Source: Halodesulfovibrio sp.
Lineage (GTDB): Bacteria > Desulfobacterota > Desulfovibrionia > Desulfovibrionales > Desulfovibrionaceae
Assembly: GCA_003252375.1 (NCBI GenBank)
Contig: QKEJ01000195.1
Span: 1-55,875 of the forward strand
Reading direction: 5' to 3'
Length of the DNA stretch: 55,875 nt
Part shown: positions 25,058 through 33,392 of the stretch, one piece after another
Numbering within the stretch: position 1 is the first letter of the stretch
Layout: each line of letters opens with the position of its first letter
Notes under the pieces: model-generated
Databases searched by the model: none
The model's input: the letters and a program-made list of their open reading frames with translations, nothing else
What the model was told of the DNA's origin: nothing
Position numbers and translations under genes: made by a program

Positions 25058-27001
25058 TTATGCTCCAAGCCCTGTGCCGGGCTGCATGATCTGGCCGGTC
25101 AGGGTGGTTTCGTATCCGCCCAGTGCTTCGATGCGGGCATGGAAGGTGGGCGAGTTGAGCAGCCGCAGTACGGCCTGAATGCCCGGCGTGTCCATGAACC
25201 GGTTGGGAATGATGAGGTCGTATCGTTCGCGGGCCAGGGGGACGAAATCAAGAGCCAGCGCCCGCGCCGCGGCAAAGATGCCGAGGCCCGTGTCTGCCGC
25301 GCCGGTCAGCACGTTGACCGCCACGGCCATGTGCGTGAACTCCTCCTTGTCATAGCCCGCCACGAGCTCGGGGGCAATGCCTGCCTCACGCAGGTGGTGG
25401 TCGAAGAGAATGCGCGTGCCGGCGCCCCGCTGCCGGTTCATGAAGCGGATGTCGCCGTCTGCAAGGTCGCGGATGGTCTGCAGCTTCCTGGGATTGCCCT
25501 TGGGAACGATGAACCCCTGATGCCGGATGGCAAGGTTGACCAGCGTGACGTCGCAGTCCGGCAGGTAGCGCTGGAGGAAAGGAAAGTTGTAGTCGCCCGT
25601 GTCCGGGTCAAAGAGATGCGCCCCGGCCAGATGGCAGGAGCCGCTGCGGATGGAGAGAATGCCGCCCATGGACCCTACGTGGCTGGACGAGAACCGGATG
25701 GGGGGCGTCTTTCCCATCAGTTCGTCGGCAAGGATGTCCAGCGTGTTGTCGTGGCTGCCCACGCAGACAAGGATGTCCCGCAGGCTTTCTTCCGGGACCA
25801 TCAGTTCCGCCGTGACGAGGCTGTTCTGTTCAATCCCTTCGGCATTGGCCGGAATGCGGGTCAGGGCCTGCGCCCGGGATACCGTGGTGATGCATCCTGC
25901 GCCGCGCGGCAGGGGGGTGGCCACGTACTTGTCGTCCACCTTGCCCACGGCGAGCCGCAGAAACTCCTCAACCCCCAGTTTGGAAGCCGCCTTGCGGGTC
26001 AGCTCCACCTCTATGCGCGGGTGTCTGACCTCCTCGGCCCGACCCAGCCAGCGGATGACGGGGGTGGCCAGTTCCTCGAAGCAGACAATGGTGCTGACCG
26101 GATACCCGGGCGCTCCGACAACCAGCTTGCCCTTGCAGGCGCCGAGCAGGGAGGGCTTGCCGGGCATGGCGGAGATGCCGTGCACCAGGATCTCGCCGCA
26201 CGATTCGATGGTGCGGCGGGTGAAGTCCTTGGATCCGGCCGATGACCCGGCGCAGATGATGACGATGTGGGCGTCGGAGGCGAGGCACTGTTCCAGGGCC
26301 TCGTTCAGCGCTGTGGGATTGTCCGCAACCGGCGGGATGCGTCGGGCCTCGCAGCCGAGCTGGCGGGCCAGGGCTGCCAGTACCTGCGAGTTGCTCTCCA
26401 CGACCTGCCCGGCCTTGGGCGAGGGGCGGGTGGTGAAATCGAGGACCTCGTCTCCGGTGGGAATGATGGCGATGCGGATGGGTTCCCAGACCCGGACATC
26501 CCATATGCCGGCGCTCAGCAGGGCACCGATGTCATATGGCGAGACGCGATGGTTCTGCGGGAAGAGCATCTCCGTGGCGACGATGTCCTCGCCGATGCGG
26601 CGTACATGCTGCCAGGGGAAGGCCGGCGCCTCAATGCGGATGCCGTCCTGTATGGTAGTGACGTGCTCGATCATGATGACGGCATCGCACCCCTCGGGCA
26701 GCGGGTTGCCGGTGTTGACCGCAAAGCAGTCCGTGCCGGTGTGCAGTTCCATGGGAGCCCCCTCGCGGGCGCCGAACGTGCTGGCGGCGCGTACGGCATA
26801 GCCGTCCATGGCCGCACTGTGAAAGGTGGGGGAGGAGAATCGGGCAAAAACGGCTTCGGAAAGAACGTGTCCCGCAGCCTCGTGCGTGGGGATGCGGACA
26901 GGGCGCACCAGAGCGTCCCGGTCAAGGGCGGCAATGGCCTTGTTCACGGCCTCGCGGATGGGAATCGTGTGCAGGTAAACGTTGCGCTTGTGGGAATGCA
27001 T
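25058..27001 (-). CDS. MoeA-type molybdopterin molybdenumtransferase fused to a periplasmic-binding-like domain
   Basis: A 647-residue fusion. Residues 1-410 are MoeA: HEAAGHVLSEAV, SAAMDGYAVRA (conserved M-D-G-Y-A), NTGNPLPEGCDAVIMIE, IIPTGDEVLDF, ICAGSSAGSKDF and GKPSLLGACKGKLVVGAPGYPVS. MoeA inserts molybdate (or tungstate) into adenylylated molybdopterin. Residues about 430-647 are a PBP-like domain (LVCVGSHDNTLD-type start, FMNRQRGAGTRILFDHHLREAGI, GLGIFAAARALALDFVPL, ERYDLIIP) of the COG1910 type; it lacks a signal peptide, so it stays in the cytosol and may bind the oxyanion. ATG 27001 precedes MHSHKRNVYLHTIPIREA; an in-frame ATG at 27058 would add 19 residues. It follows pspF by 64 bases. 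Confidence 0.9.
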   Translation of the reverse strand: MHSHKRNVYLHTIPIREAVNKAIAALDRDALVRPVRIPTHEAAGHVLSEAVFARFSSPTFHSAAMDGYAVRAASTFGAREGAPMELHTGTDCFAVNTGNPLPEGCDAVIMIEHVTTIQDGIRIEAPAFPWQHVRRIGEDIVATEMLFPQNHRVSPYDIGALLSAGIWDVRVWEPIRIAIIPTGDEVLDFTTRPSPKAGQVVESNSQVLAALARQLGCEARRIPPVADNPTALNEALEQCLASDAHIVIICAGSSAGSKDFTRRTIESCGEILVHGISAMPGKPSLLGACKGKLVVGAPGYPVSTIVCFEELATPVIRWLGRAEEVRHPRIEVELTRKAASKLGVEEFLRLAVGKVDDKYVATPLPRGAGCITTVSRAQALTRIPANAEGIEQNSLVTAELMVPEESLRDILVCVGSHDNTLDILADELMGKTPPIRFSSSHVGSMGGILSIRSGSCHLAGAHLFDPDTGDYNFPFLQRYLPDCDVTLVNLAIRHQGFIVPKGNPRKLQTIRDLADGDIRFMNRQRGAGTRILFDHHLREAGIAPELVAGYDKEEFTHMAVAVNVLTGAADTGLGIFAAARALALDFVPLARERYDLIIPNRFMDTPGIQAVLRLLNSPTFHARIEALGGYETTLTGQIMQPGTGLGA

Positions 27002-27065
27002 GGCACGGCCTGTCGAAGGACGGAGTGAACCGGTTTGAGGGTTGCGCGGTGCGGTCATGGGGATT

Positions 27066-28094
27066 TCAGGTATTGTCTATAGCCTGCTTGTGCTTGCGGT
27101 ACAACCCGCGAAATTGGTGGTAGCGCATGCCCAGCAGGTCTGCTGCCTGCCGCTGGTTGTGCCGGGTGCGGGCAAGGGCGCGTTTCAGGTGGGCAATCTC
27201 CACAGCCTGCAGGGCCTCGGCAAGGTTCAGTCCGTCCGTATTGGTGGCAGGGGCGGGGAGGCTGACCGTGCTTTCCTGTGCTGTGGGCGGGGTGCTGTGG
27301 GGCGGGGCGGGACGCCAGGGGGAGGCGAACGGGTCGAGGGGGAGCGTCTCTATCCGTGTGCCCTGCCGGAAGACGGCCCGCTCCACCGTGTTCTTGAGTT
27401 CCCGGATATTGCCGGGCCATGGATGGGTGTGCAGGGCGTTTCGGGCGGCGCTGCCGAAGGCAGGGGCATCCGGCAGATCCATTTCCAGCGCCATGGCGGT
27501 GGCAAAACGGGTGGCCAGCAGCAGGATGTCCTCGCCGCGTTCGCGCAGGGGCGGCAGGGTGAGCACCTCGAAACTCAGGCGGTCAAGAAGGTCCCGCTTG
27601 AATCTGTCCTGCGCCGCCAGCGCGGGGAGGTCGGCGTTGGTGGCGGCGATGATGCGTACGTCCACGCTGATGGAGCGCGAACTGCCGACCCGCTGCAGGG
27701 TGCCGTATTCCACGGTGCGCAGAATGCCTTCCTGCATGCGCAGGGGCATGGCGCCGATCTCGTCCAGAAAGAGGGTGCCGCCGTCGGCCTGTTCGAACCG
27801 CCCGGCCCGGCGTCCTGCCGCTCCGGTGTACGCTCCCGCTTCATGGCCGAAGAGTTCGGATTCGAGCAGAGATTCCGAAAGCGAGGCGCAGTTGACGGTC
27901 ACGAGCGGTTTCTGCCAGCGCTGGGAAAGGTAGTGCAGACGCTCCGCCGCCAGTTCCTTGCCTGTGCCGCGTTCTCCGATGATGAGCACGGGGCGGTCCA
28001 CGGCGGCGGTTCTGGAAAGCGCCTCCTGAAAGGCCAGGAAGACCTCGGAGGTGCCGAGTGCTTCCACGAGGAGGTGGGATGTGTCGTGTTGCAT
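27066..28094 (-). CDS. pspF: PspF, sigma-54 enhancer-binding activator of the phage shock operon
   Basis: A 342-residue AAA+ activator without an N-terminal receiver domain, as in PspF. It has LIIGERGTGKELAAERLHYLS (Walker A), ELFGHEAGAYTGAAGR (the GAFTGA loop that contacts sigma-54, here GAYTGA), GGTLFLDEIGAMP (Walker B) and RWPGNIRELKN-like HPWPGNIRELKNTVERAVFR. A Fis-type helix-turn-helix ends it (RRQAADLLGMRYHQFRGLYRKH region). The ATG at 28094 matches the family N-terminus; an ATG at 28142 would add 16 residues. It is divergent from pspABC, whose promoter it should activate when PspA releases it during membrane stress. Confidence 0.92.
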   Translation of the reverse strand: MQHDTSHLLVEALGTSEVFLAFQEALSRTAAVDRPVLIIGERGTGKELAAERLHYLSQRWQKPLVTVNCASLSESLLESELFGHEAGAYTGAAGRRAGRFEQADGGTLFLDEIGAMPLRMQEGILRTVEYGTLQRVGSSRSISVDVRIIAATNADLPALAAQDRFKRDLLDRLSFEVLTLPPLRERGEDILLLATRFATAMALEMDLPDAPAFGSAARNALHTHPWPGNIRELKNTVERAVFRQGTRIETLPLDPFASPWRPAPPHSTPPTAQESTVSLPAPATNTDGLNLAEALQAVEIAHLKRALARTRHNQRQAADLLGMRYHQFRGLYRKHKQAIDNT

Positions 28095-28214
28095 GGTTTG
28101 TAATACCAATAATTGTAAATTAATGCCACTAAATGATTCCATGAGCCATGTCTGTAGTTGTGTCTGTTTGTGATATTGGATGTACTTTCAGCATGTTGCT
28201 GGTTCAATGGGCTG

Positions 28215-28230
28215 TGGCACGCTTCCTGCC
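28215..28230 (+). promoter_or_regulatory. Sigma-54 promoter of pspABC
   Basis: TGGCACGCTTCCTGCC has the GG (-24) and GC (-12) elements exactly 10 bases apart, matching TGGCAC-N5-TTGC with one change. It lies 45 bases before the pspA ATG, and the divergent gene encodes the sigma-54 activator PspF. The AT-rich sequence at about 28095-28210 is where PspF and IHF sites would be expected; no individual site was resolved. Confidence 0.82.
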
Positions 28231-28274
28231 TAGGAAGAAGCATATTCAACCAGACCCTTGAACAGGAGGCCGAT

Positions 28275-28949
28275 ATGGGCATTTTTACCCGTTTTCAGGA
28301 TATCATCGCATCCAACGTCAATTCCATGCTGGACAAGGCGGAGAACCCCGAGAAGATGATCCGCATGATGATCCGTGAGATGGAGGAGACCCTTGTGGAG
28401 CTGAAGGCCAACTGCGCCAGTACCATGGCGGAGTGCAAGCGTCTTCGCCGCGAGCGGGATTACGTGCTGGATGCCATTGCCAAGTGGGACCAGCGGGCCG
28501 AACTTGCCATGGCCAAGGGGCGTGAGGATCTGGCGCGCGAGGCCCTTATTGAAAAGCATCGGGATTCGGAGCGCGCAGAGGCGCTGGGACGGGAGCTTGC
28601 CGGTTGCGAGGCGCTTGTGGCGCAGGCGCAGGATGATCTTGGTGTGCTGGAGTCCAAGCTCAAGGCCACCAAGGAAAAGCAGGGACTGCTCGTGCAGCGG
28701 CAGAATCATGCCGTGGTGCGCAAGCAGGCCCGCATGGATGCCGTCCGGGCCGAGGGCTACGATGCGGTGCGCCGATTCGAGGAGCTGGAGCAGCGAGTCG
28801 AGCGCATGGAGGCGGATGCCGATGTGGCCGGGATTCCCGCACGCGGCAATTCGCTGGAGAGCCGGTTTGCGGAGATGGAGTCTTCCGATCAGGTTGAGCA
28901 GGAACTGGCCGCACTGCGCGCCCGCCTTGCAAAGCCCGGCGATGCATAA
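28275..28949 (+). CDS. pspA: PspA, phage shock / membrane stress protein
   Basis: A 224-residue coiled-coil protein of the PspA/IM30 family. It begins MGIFTRFQDIIASNVNSMLDK with the amphipathic helix that binds membranes, followed by NPEKMIRMMIREMEETLVE and long heptad-rich helices to about residue 190 (RRERDYVLDAIAKWDQRAELA, EEL-rich segments). The Shine-Dalgarno AGGAGG is 5 bases before the ATG. PspA binds PspF in the cytosol to hold it inactive, and forms large scaffolds on damaged inner membrane. It is the first gene of pspA-pspB-pspC and is driven by the sigma-54 promoter just upstream. Confidence 0.95.
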   Translation: MGIFTRFQDIIASNVNSMLDKAENPEKMIRMMIREMEETLVELKANCASTMAECKRLRRERDYVLDAIAKWDQRAELAMAKGREDLAREALIEKHRDSERAEALGRELAGCEALVAQAQDDLGVLESKLKATKEKQGLLVQRQNHAVVRKQARMDAVRAEGYDAVRRFEELEQRVERMEADADVAGIPARGNSLESRFAEMESSDQVEQELAALRARLAKPGDA

Positions 28950-29036
28950 GGTTGGCCTTGTCCCTGCGGGACTGGTGCGGTAAGAAGATAGCAGGCAGGA
29001 TTCGGCAGGTCAGCAATGCATACATTCGGAGCGAGC

Positions 29037-29258
29037 ATGTCTCACGGTCATTTTTTTCTCTTCTGGCTCATCATCCCAACCCTGTGCGTGTTTCTCGTGT
29101 TCAAGCTGCTGCGTGACAGGCGGCGACCCGAGGACGAGCCACAGGCCACGGATGAAGCCCGCATGATACAGGAAATGTACCGTTCGCTTTCGCGCATGGA
29201 AGAACGCATCGAGGTGCTGGAATCCCTGCTGGCGGAAGAAGGACGAAAGGACGGGTAG
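29037..29258 (+). CDS. pspB: PspB, inner-membrane phage shock protein
   Basis: A 73-residue protein, close to the usual length of PspB. One membrane segment is seen near the N-terminus (FFLFWLIIPTLCVFLVFKLL), then a cytoplasmic helix with DEARMIQEMYRSLSRMEERIEVLESLLAEE. PspB with PspC senses envelope stress and draws PspA off PspF. ATG 29037 gives MSHGHFFLFW; an in-frame ATG at 29016 would add 7 residues. It is 4 bases upstream of pspC. The 87-base gap after pspA has no clear promoter. Confidence 0.9.
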   Translation: MSHGHFFLFWLIIPTLCVFLVFKLLRDRRRPEDEPQATDEARMIQEMYRSLSRMEERIEVLESLLAEEGRKDG

Positions 29259-29262
29259 CGGC

Positions 29263-29709
29263 ATGCGCAGGCATTTTCATTGTGGCCGGAATGAGACCGG
29301 CTGGGGCGGACAGCGGGAGAACCATGGCGGCTATGCCGGTCGGCGACCCCTGTACCGTGCCCGGGACGGAAGGGTCATGGGCGTTTGCAAAGGGCTTGCG
29401 CGGCATTTTGACCTTCGGGTGCGCTATGTGCGTCTGGCCTTCATCCTCGCCGCGATTTTTTCCGGATTCTGGCCTGTGGCCGCCGTCTATGTGCTTCTCG
29501 GGCTGGTCCTGAAGCCCGAGCCGGTGCTTGCACCGTGCAACGAGGAAGAGAGCAGCTTCTATTCCACCTATGTGGGCTCGCGCAGCGATGCGCTGCGCCG
29601 TCTGCGGGACCGGTTCGCTTCGGTTGAGAGCCGCATCCGGCGCATGGAGGATGTGGTGACCAGCCGGGGCTTCGACTGGGAGCGCCGCTTCCGCGACGGG
29701 GCGCGCTGA
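29263..29709 (+). CDS. pspC: PspC-domain protein
   Basis: A 148-residue protein. The PspC core is RPLYRARDGRVMGVCKGLARHFDLRVRYVRLAFILAAIFSGFWPVAAVYVLLGLVL split over two membrane stretches, with the typical G-V-C-x-G-L-A start. About 30 residues (RRHFHCGRNETGWGGQ) precede this core. The C-terminal tail has RRLRDRFASVESRIRRMEDVV, as in PspC proteins that end in a coiled coil. It pairs with PspB as the membrane sensor. A strong intrinsic terminator follows 38 bases later and closes the psp operon. Confidence 0.92.
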   Translation: MRRHFHCGRNETGWGGQRENHGGYAGRRPLYRARDGRVMGVCKGLARHFDLRVRYVRLAFILAAIFSGFWPVAAVYVLLGLVLKPEPVLAPCNEEESSFYSTYVGSRSDALRRLRDRFASVESRIRRMEDVVTSRGFDWERRFRDGAR

Positions 29710-29747
29710 TTCCGCCGTCTTCCCGACTTGCCAAGACAGAACGTTGC

Positions 29748-29780
29748 GGGCCCCGCTCCATTTGGAGCGGGGCCCTTTGC
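29748..29780 (+). terminator. Intrinsic terminator of pspABC
   Basis: A perfect 12-bp stem GGGCCCCGCTCC / GGAGCGGGGCCC with loop ATTT is followed by TTTGC. It lies between pspC and the convergent glycosyltransferase gene. Because the stem is perfect it could also slow transcription from the opposite side. Confidence 0.9.
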
Positions 29781-29806
29781 TGTTTGGCAGATGGGAAAGG
29801 CTGCGG

Positions 29807-31408
29807 CTACAGATGCATCAGCTGACGGAGCTGTTCGCGCTGTTCCCAGAATTTGTGGAAGAATTTTACATCATTGCCGAGGATATTCCCCAGCTGGATG
29901 AGGTTAATGTCCTGGGTGAATCCCTTGCCCGTGTTCTGGTGGTGAACGCAGGCGACATGGCCGCAATACATGATCGCGTAGCCCTTCAGGGCCAGTTCGA
30001 AATCGTGTGCGATGTCATCCATCTGTGTGGGGGAAAAGCGGAGGTCAAATGTGGGGCAATCCTGAAGCGCCTGCCGGCGGAACACATGGCAGCACCCCAT
30101 GACGTTGGCCGTCGGTCTGATGCAGTCGTACAGACCCGTGTCGTGCTTGACGGGCGGGGTATCAAGACTGATCCGGATAAGGTCGTCCCGGACAACCGTC
30201 GGCGTCCGGTACAGGTACTGGTAGCGTTTTGAAGGCCCCGGATGGAGCACCTTGCAGCCCGCAACGCCCGCCTTGGGATTCGCCTCCAGAACCGTAAGCA
30301 GGCTGGCCAGCCAGTGGTCGTCCACATCCACGTCGTCGTCCAGAAAGGCCGTATAGTCGGCTTCGCCGGTCTCCGGCAGGGCAACAAGCCAGTTGCGCGC
30401 GGCAGGAGCGCCGATGTTGATCGGCAGGGAGATGATCTCAAGCGTGTTCCGGAAAAGCTCGTTTTTGATCTGCGAAACCCTTTCCAGCGAATCGTCGGTG
30501 CAGCCGTTGAGCAGCACCCGGATGCGGGCATTTCCAATGCTGGTCTTGCCAAGACTGCGCAGCGTGTTTTCCAGAAAATCCGCCTTGTTCCATGAATAGA
30601 GATAGATATTCACGGTCCGGCTTTCCAGAAGGCTCATGTCCGGCACGAACGGTGTGGCAAGGGATTCGAGACGATAGCGAACGGGGGTCTGCCTGGGGTT
30701 GAGCTTCAGGGATCGCATGTACAGGGTGGACGCCGCGGAGCGGTCGCCCTGTGCGGCAAACGCCTCTGCCGCAAGGTTGAGCGCCTGGGGGCCCGCTAGG
30801 CTCTGGTCCAGCTGGCTCCACATGGAGATCGCTGTCTCGTGACTTCCCAGCATGGCATGATGCATGAAAAGCGACATGTCCCAGAACGGCCGCAATTTGG
30901 GAATGCACTTGAACCCGGACAGCCAGTCTCCGGGAAGTCTGCAGGCATCAAGATCACTGCGGAGCAGGCTGCTTGCAGCCCAGACGCAGGCGGGCATCTC
31001 CTTCAGGGCCTGCAGGGCCAATCTGTCACCCTGCCGGGATTGATTGGCGACGAAGTGGCTCTCGGCCCTCTTCTTCAGATCCTGAGACGGGGCGACCCGC
31101 TGGAGCAGTGCCAGACGGACTTTCAGCGCATCACTCGGCGTGATGCTGTCAAGAATATGGAGCAGGGATTCGTCAAGGGGGGAGATCTGCAGGGCCACTT
31201 CCGTGCAGTACCGCACTACGGAAATCGCCCTGGGGTGGCCGGAAATGTCATCCGCGGCCAGAAGGCGGTTTATGTAGACAATGGCTGCAATGTCATCGAG
31301 GTTGAAGTTGTTGATATAATTTTTGAAATGGTCACAGACCTCATCAATCGTCAGGTAGGCCAGCTCGCTTTGAATCCCCGTATCAAGCCACGCAAATGGT
31401 GATGCCAT
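29807..31408 (-). CDS. GT2-family glycosyltransferase with helical N-terminal domain
   Basis: A 533-residue protein. Residues 1-270 are helical and repeat-like (ALNLAAEAFAAQGDRSAASTLYMRSLKLNP resembles a TPR unit). Residues about 275-520 are a GT-A transferase: VNIYLYSWNKADFLENTLRSL, IRVLLNGCTDDSLERV, NIGAPAARNWL and DYTAFLDDDVDVDDHWL (D-x-D metal site). ATG 31408 was chosen because AAGGAGG sits 5 bases upstream. TPR-GT2 proteins often work in flagellin or surface-protein glycosylation. The Maf-type gene is 160 bases upstream on the same strand, which supports that role. The gap between them may contain a weak GGCG-CTG-CGCC-TTTT terminator near 31452-31466. Confidence 0.85.
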   Translation of the reverse strand: MASPFAWLDTGIQSELAYLTIDEVCDHFKNYINNFNLDDIAAIVYINRLLAADDISGHPRAISVVRYCTEVALQISPLDESLLHILDSITPSDALKVRLALLQRVAPSQDLKKRAESHFVANQSRQGDRLALQALKEMPACVWAASSLLRSDLDACRLPGDWLSGFKCIPKLRPFWDMSLFMHHAMLGSHETAISMWSQLDQSLAGPQALNLAAEAFAAQGDRSAASTLYMRSLKLNPRQTPVRYRLESLATPFVPDMSLLESRTVNIYLYSWNKADFLENTLRSLGKTSIGNARIRVLLNGCTDDSLERVSQIKNELFRNTLEIISLPINIGAPAARNWLVALPETGEADYTAFLDDDVDVDDHWLASLLTVLEANPKAGVAGCKVLHPGPSKRYQYLYRTPTVVRDDLIRISLDTPPVKHDTGLYDCIRPTANVMGCCHVFRRQALQDCPTFDLRFSPTQMDDIAHDFELALKGYAIMYCGHVACVHHQNTGKGFTQDINLIQLGNILGNDVKFFHKFWEQREQLRQLMHL

Positions 31409-31568
31409 TGGAACCTCCTTACGGTCGGTCAATGGTTCCCCCGTGCTTTCAAAAGGCGCAGCGCCGGTAGTCTATGACGGTAAAATGTGCAGCACGCCGA
31501 ATACAGCAAATTCTATGCCTGAGGCGTGATACTGCATGGAGCGGCGTATGTTGCCGTGGAGGGAGGGG

Positions 31569-33320
31569 TTAGAGGAAGCTGTCTTCCCTGTATTCCAGCA
31601 CGTTGTCCTGCGGGATGGCCCTGAGGAGGAAGTCGAACCGCCGGAACAGTCCCTCGGTGACCAGCACGACGGCATCACCCCGCAGGTGGTTCGCGTAGAG
31701 CTGGTTGAACGGGGTGGACGCCCCGTTGTCGGCCCCGGAAAAGGGCGAGACCACGGGCTGGAGCTTGAAGGACCATCTTGGATGCGTCTTCTGCAGCCGT
31801 TCGGCGCAGGCTTCAACCTCTTCCGGGCAGCACAGGACGTTGACCGGGCCAAGCCGCGCCGCACTGTAGAGCCGGGTGACCTTGATGGCTCGCCTGGTTT
31901 CTGCAAGCCAGACCTCGAGCAGCCCCCGGGTGAAGAAGAAGTGCTCCTCGGATGTTCCTATGCCCGGATTGTCCAGATTGATCGTTCTGGTTGTGCCGAA
32001 CAGCGGGTAGGTGTCTTCCGGGCGCGAGGAGGGATCGGTGTGCGCAGCAAACCGCAGGGTCTGCGTGAGCGTCTTTTCCCGAAGATCGAGCTTGGCCCGC
32101 AGGGTGCCGTAGTGGATTTCTTCCTCCAGATGGGCCATGGCATCCAGGCGCTTCTGGAATCGGGGGCGGTTGAAGTCCGGCAGCGTTTCGAAATGGGATT
32201 CGGGGGTGGCCGGGAACAGGTCGCGCGGCAGGATGCCGGTGTCCGTGAGGTTGAAGAACCGGGTGCCCGTACTCTGCGCCACATCCTGTGCAAAAAGGTC
32301 CGCCTCGAAGGCAGTGGCGTAGTACTGCATGGTGGTTGTTGTGGCACAGCCCTTGCGGTCCTTCAGGAGGAACTCTCCATGATTGATGCGCAGGATGTCC
32401 GGAACCGTCGGGGAGGTTTCGGGAAGGGAGCAGGCTCCTTCCGCATTGTAGTATCGCCCGTCCCTGCAGGGGAAGGAAAGGTCGGCACCGGCAAGATGCA
32501 TCTCCTTCAGCTGCAGGATTTCGGCAATGCCGATGCACAGCAGCAGGGAACTGAGCCAAGACTCCTTGGGCCGGAACGGGTTGCGCAGGATCGTCGTGTC
32601 AAAGCTTTCCACGAAGAACGTGCGCCGGAACCGGTGCGCCACGCGTGAAATATTGGTGAGGGACAGGGCCAGCAGATAGGTGCTTTCGAATTGCCGGGCC
32701 GGAAAGAGCTGTTCCTGCATGCAGTGGGTATCCAGCTGGATGACCAGATCCGGTTCCACTCCCTCGTCCAGTACGAACTGGAGCGTGCGCGAGATGCAGA
32801 TGATGATGGCCTTGGCGGAAATCGCCTTCAGCTTGCCCCGCAAGGCATTGAGCGAGGGGCCGGGAATGACGATGATGGCCGGGAAGCCTTTGCCTGCCCC
32901 CTGCGCCTTGTCCACGATGGGGCAGGAGAGATGCAGGGGGAGGTTGCGCAGCTTGTTGATTTCCGTGGGCGGGTCTTCTGGATGGACCTCCCGGATGCCC
33001 AGTTCATCGGGAATCTTGGTGGAGATGAGCGGCATCTGGATGAATTTGACGAACCAGTAGGCCAGATAGCGTTGCAGCAGCTCCACAATCTCGGCATTTG
33101 CGGCATGGGTGGCGGAATCGATGTACACGGCCACGCCGGATCCCAGATTGCGGGGATTGAGCCCGTTGAACTGCTTGATGGCGTCCAGACTTGGTCTCTC
33201 TATGACAAGAGACTGCCCTTCAGTCAGCTGTACATCGTCCGGCAGGGGACCGAGGGAAATGATGAATCGTGATTCCGGGCAGCCATTGAGTGAATCAACA
33301 TATGTCTCGAAATACGGCAT
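31569..33320 (-). CDS. Maf-type (DUF115, MptE-like) motility-associated glycosyltransferase
   Basis: A 583-residue protein with the MptE-like domain of motility accessory factors: GFPAIIVIPGPSLNALRGKL (GPSL at residues 154-157), AIIICISRTLQFVLDEGVEPDLVIQLD and LHLAGADLSFPCRDGRYY-type region with the conserved G-x-D. Maf proteins in Campylobacter, Aeromonas and relatives transfer pseudaminic or legionaminic acid onto flagellin in the cytosol. The nonulosonate genes in the left third of the window make it a natural acceptor-side partner, although it is 8 kb or more away. AGGAAGAA lies 9 bases before the ATG. The C-terminal third is not recognised. Confidence 0.82.
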   Translation of the reverse strand: MPYFETYVDSLNGCPESRFIISLGPLPDDVQLTEGQSLVIERPSLDAIKQFNGLNPRNLGSGVAVYIDSATHAANAEIVELLQRYLAYWFVKFIQMPLISTKIPDELGIREVHPEDPPTEINKLRNLPLHLSCPIVDKAQGAGKGFPAIIVIPGPSLNALRGKLKAISAKAIIICISRTLQFVLDEGVEPDLVIQLDTHCMQEQLFPARQFESTYLLALSLTNISRVAHRFRRTFFVESFDTTILRNPFRPKESWLSSLLLCIGIAEILQLKEMHLAGADLSFPCRDGRYYNAEGACSLPETSPTVPDILRINHGEFLLKDRKGCATTTTMQYYATAFEADLFAQDVAQSTGTRFFNLTDTGILPRDLFPATPESHFETLPDFNRPRFQKRLDAMAHLEEEIHYGTLRAKLDLREKTLTQTLRFAAHTDPSSRPEDTYPLFGTTRTINLDNPGIGTSEEHFFFTRGLLEVWLAETRRAIKVTRLYSAARLGPVNVLCCPEEVEACAERLQKTHPRWSFKLQPVVSPFSGADNGASTPFNQLYANHLRGDAVVLVTEGLFRRFDFLLRAIPQDNVLEYREDSFL

Positions 33321-33392
33321 CGGAGATTGTTCTTCCTGTATGAGCGGAGTTGCGGAGCGAATCTGCGTTTCCTTGTGGCATAAAAGAGGAGC

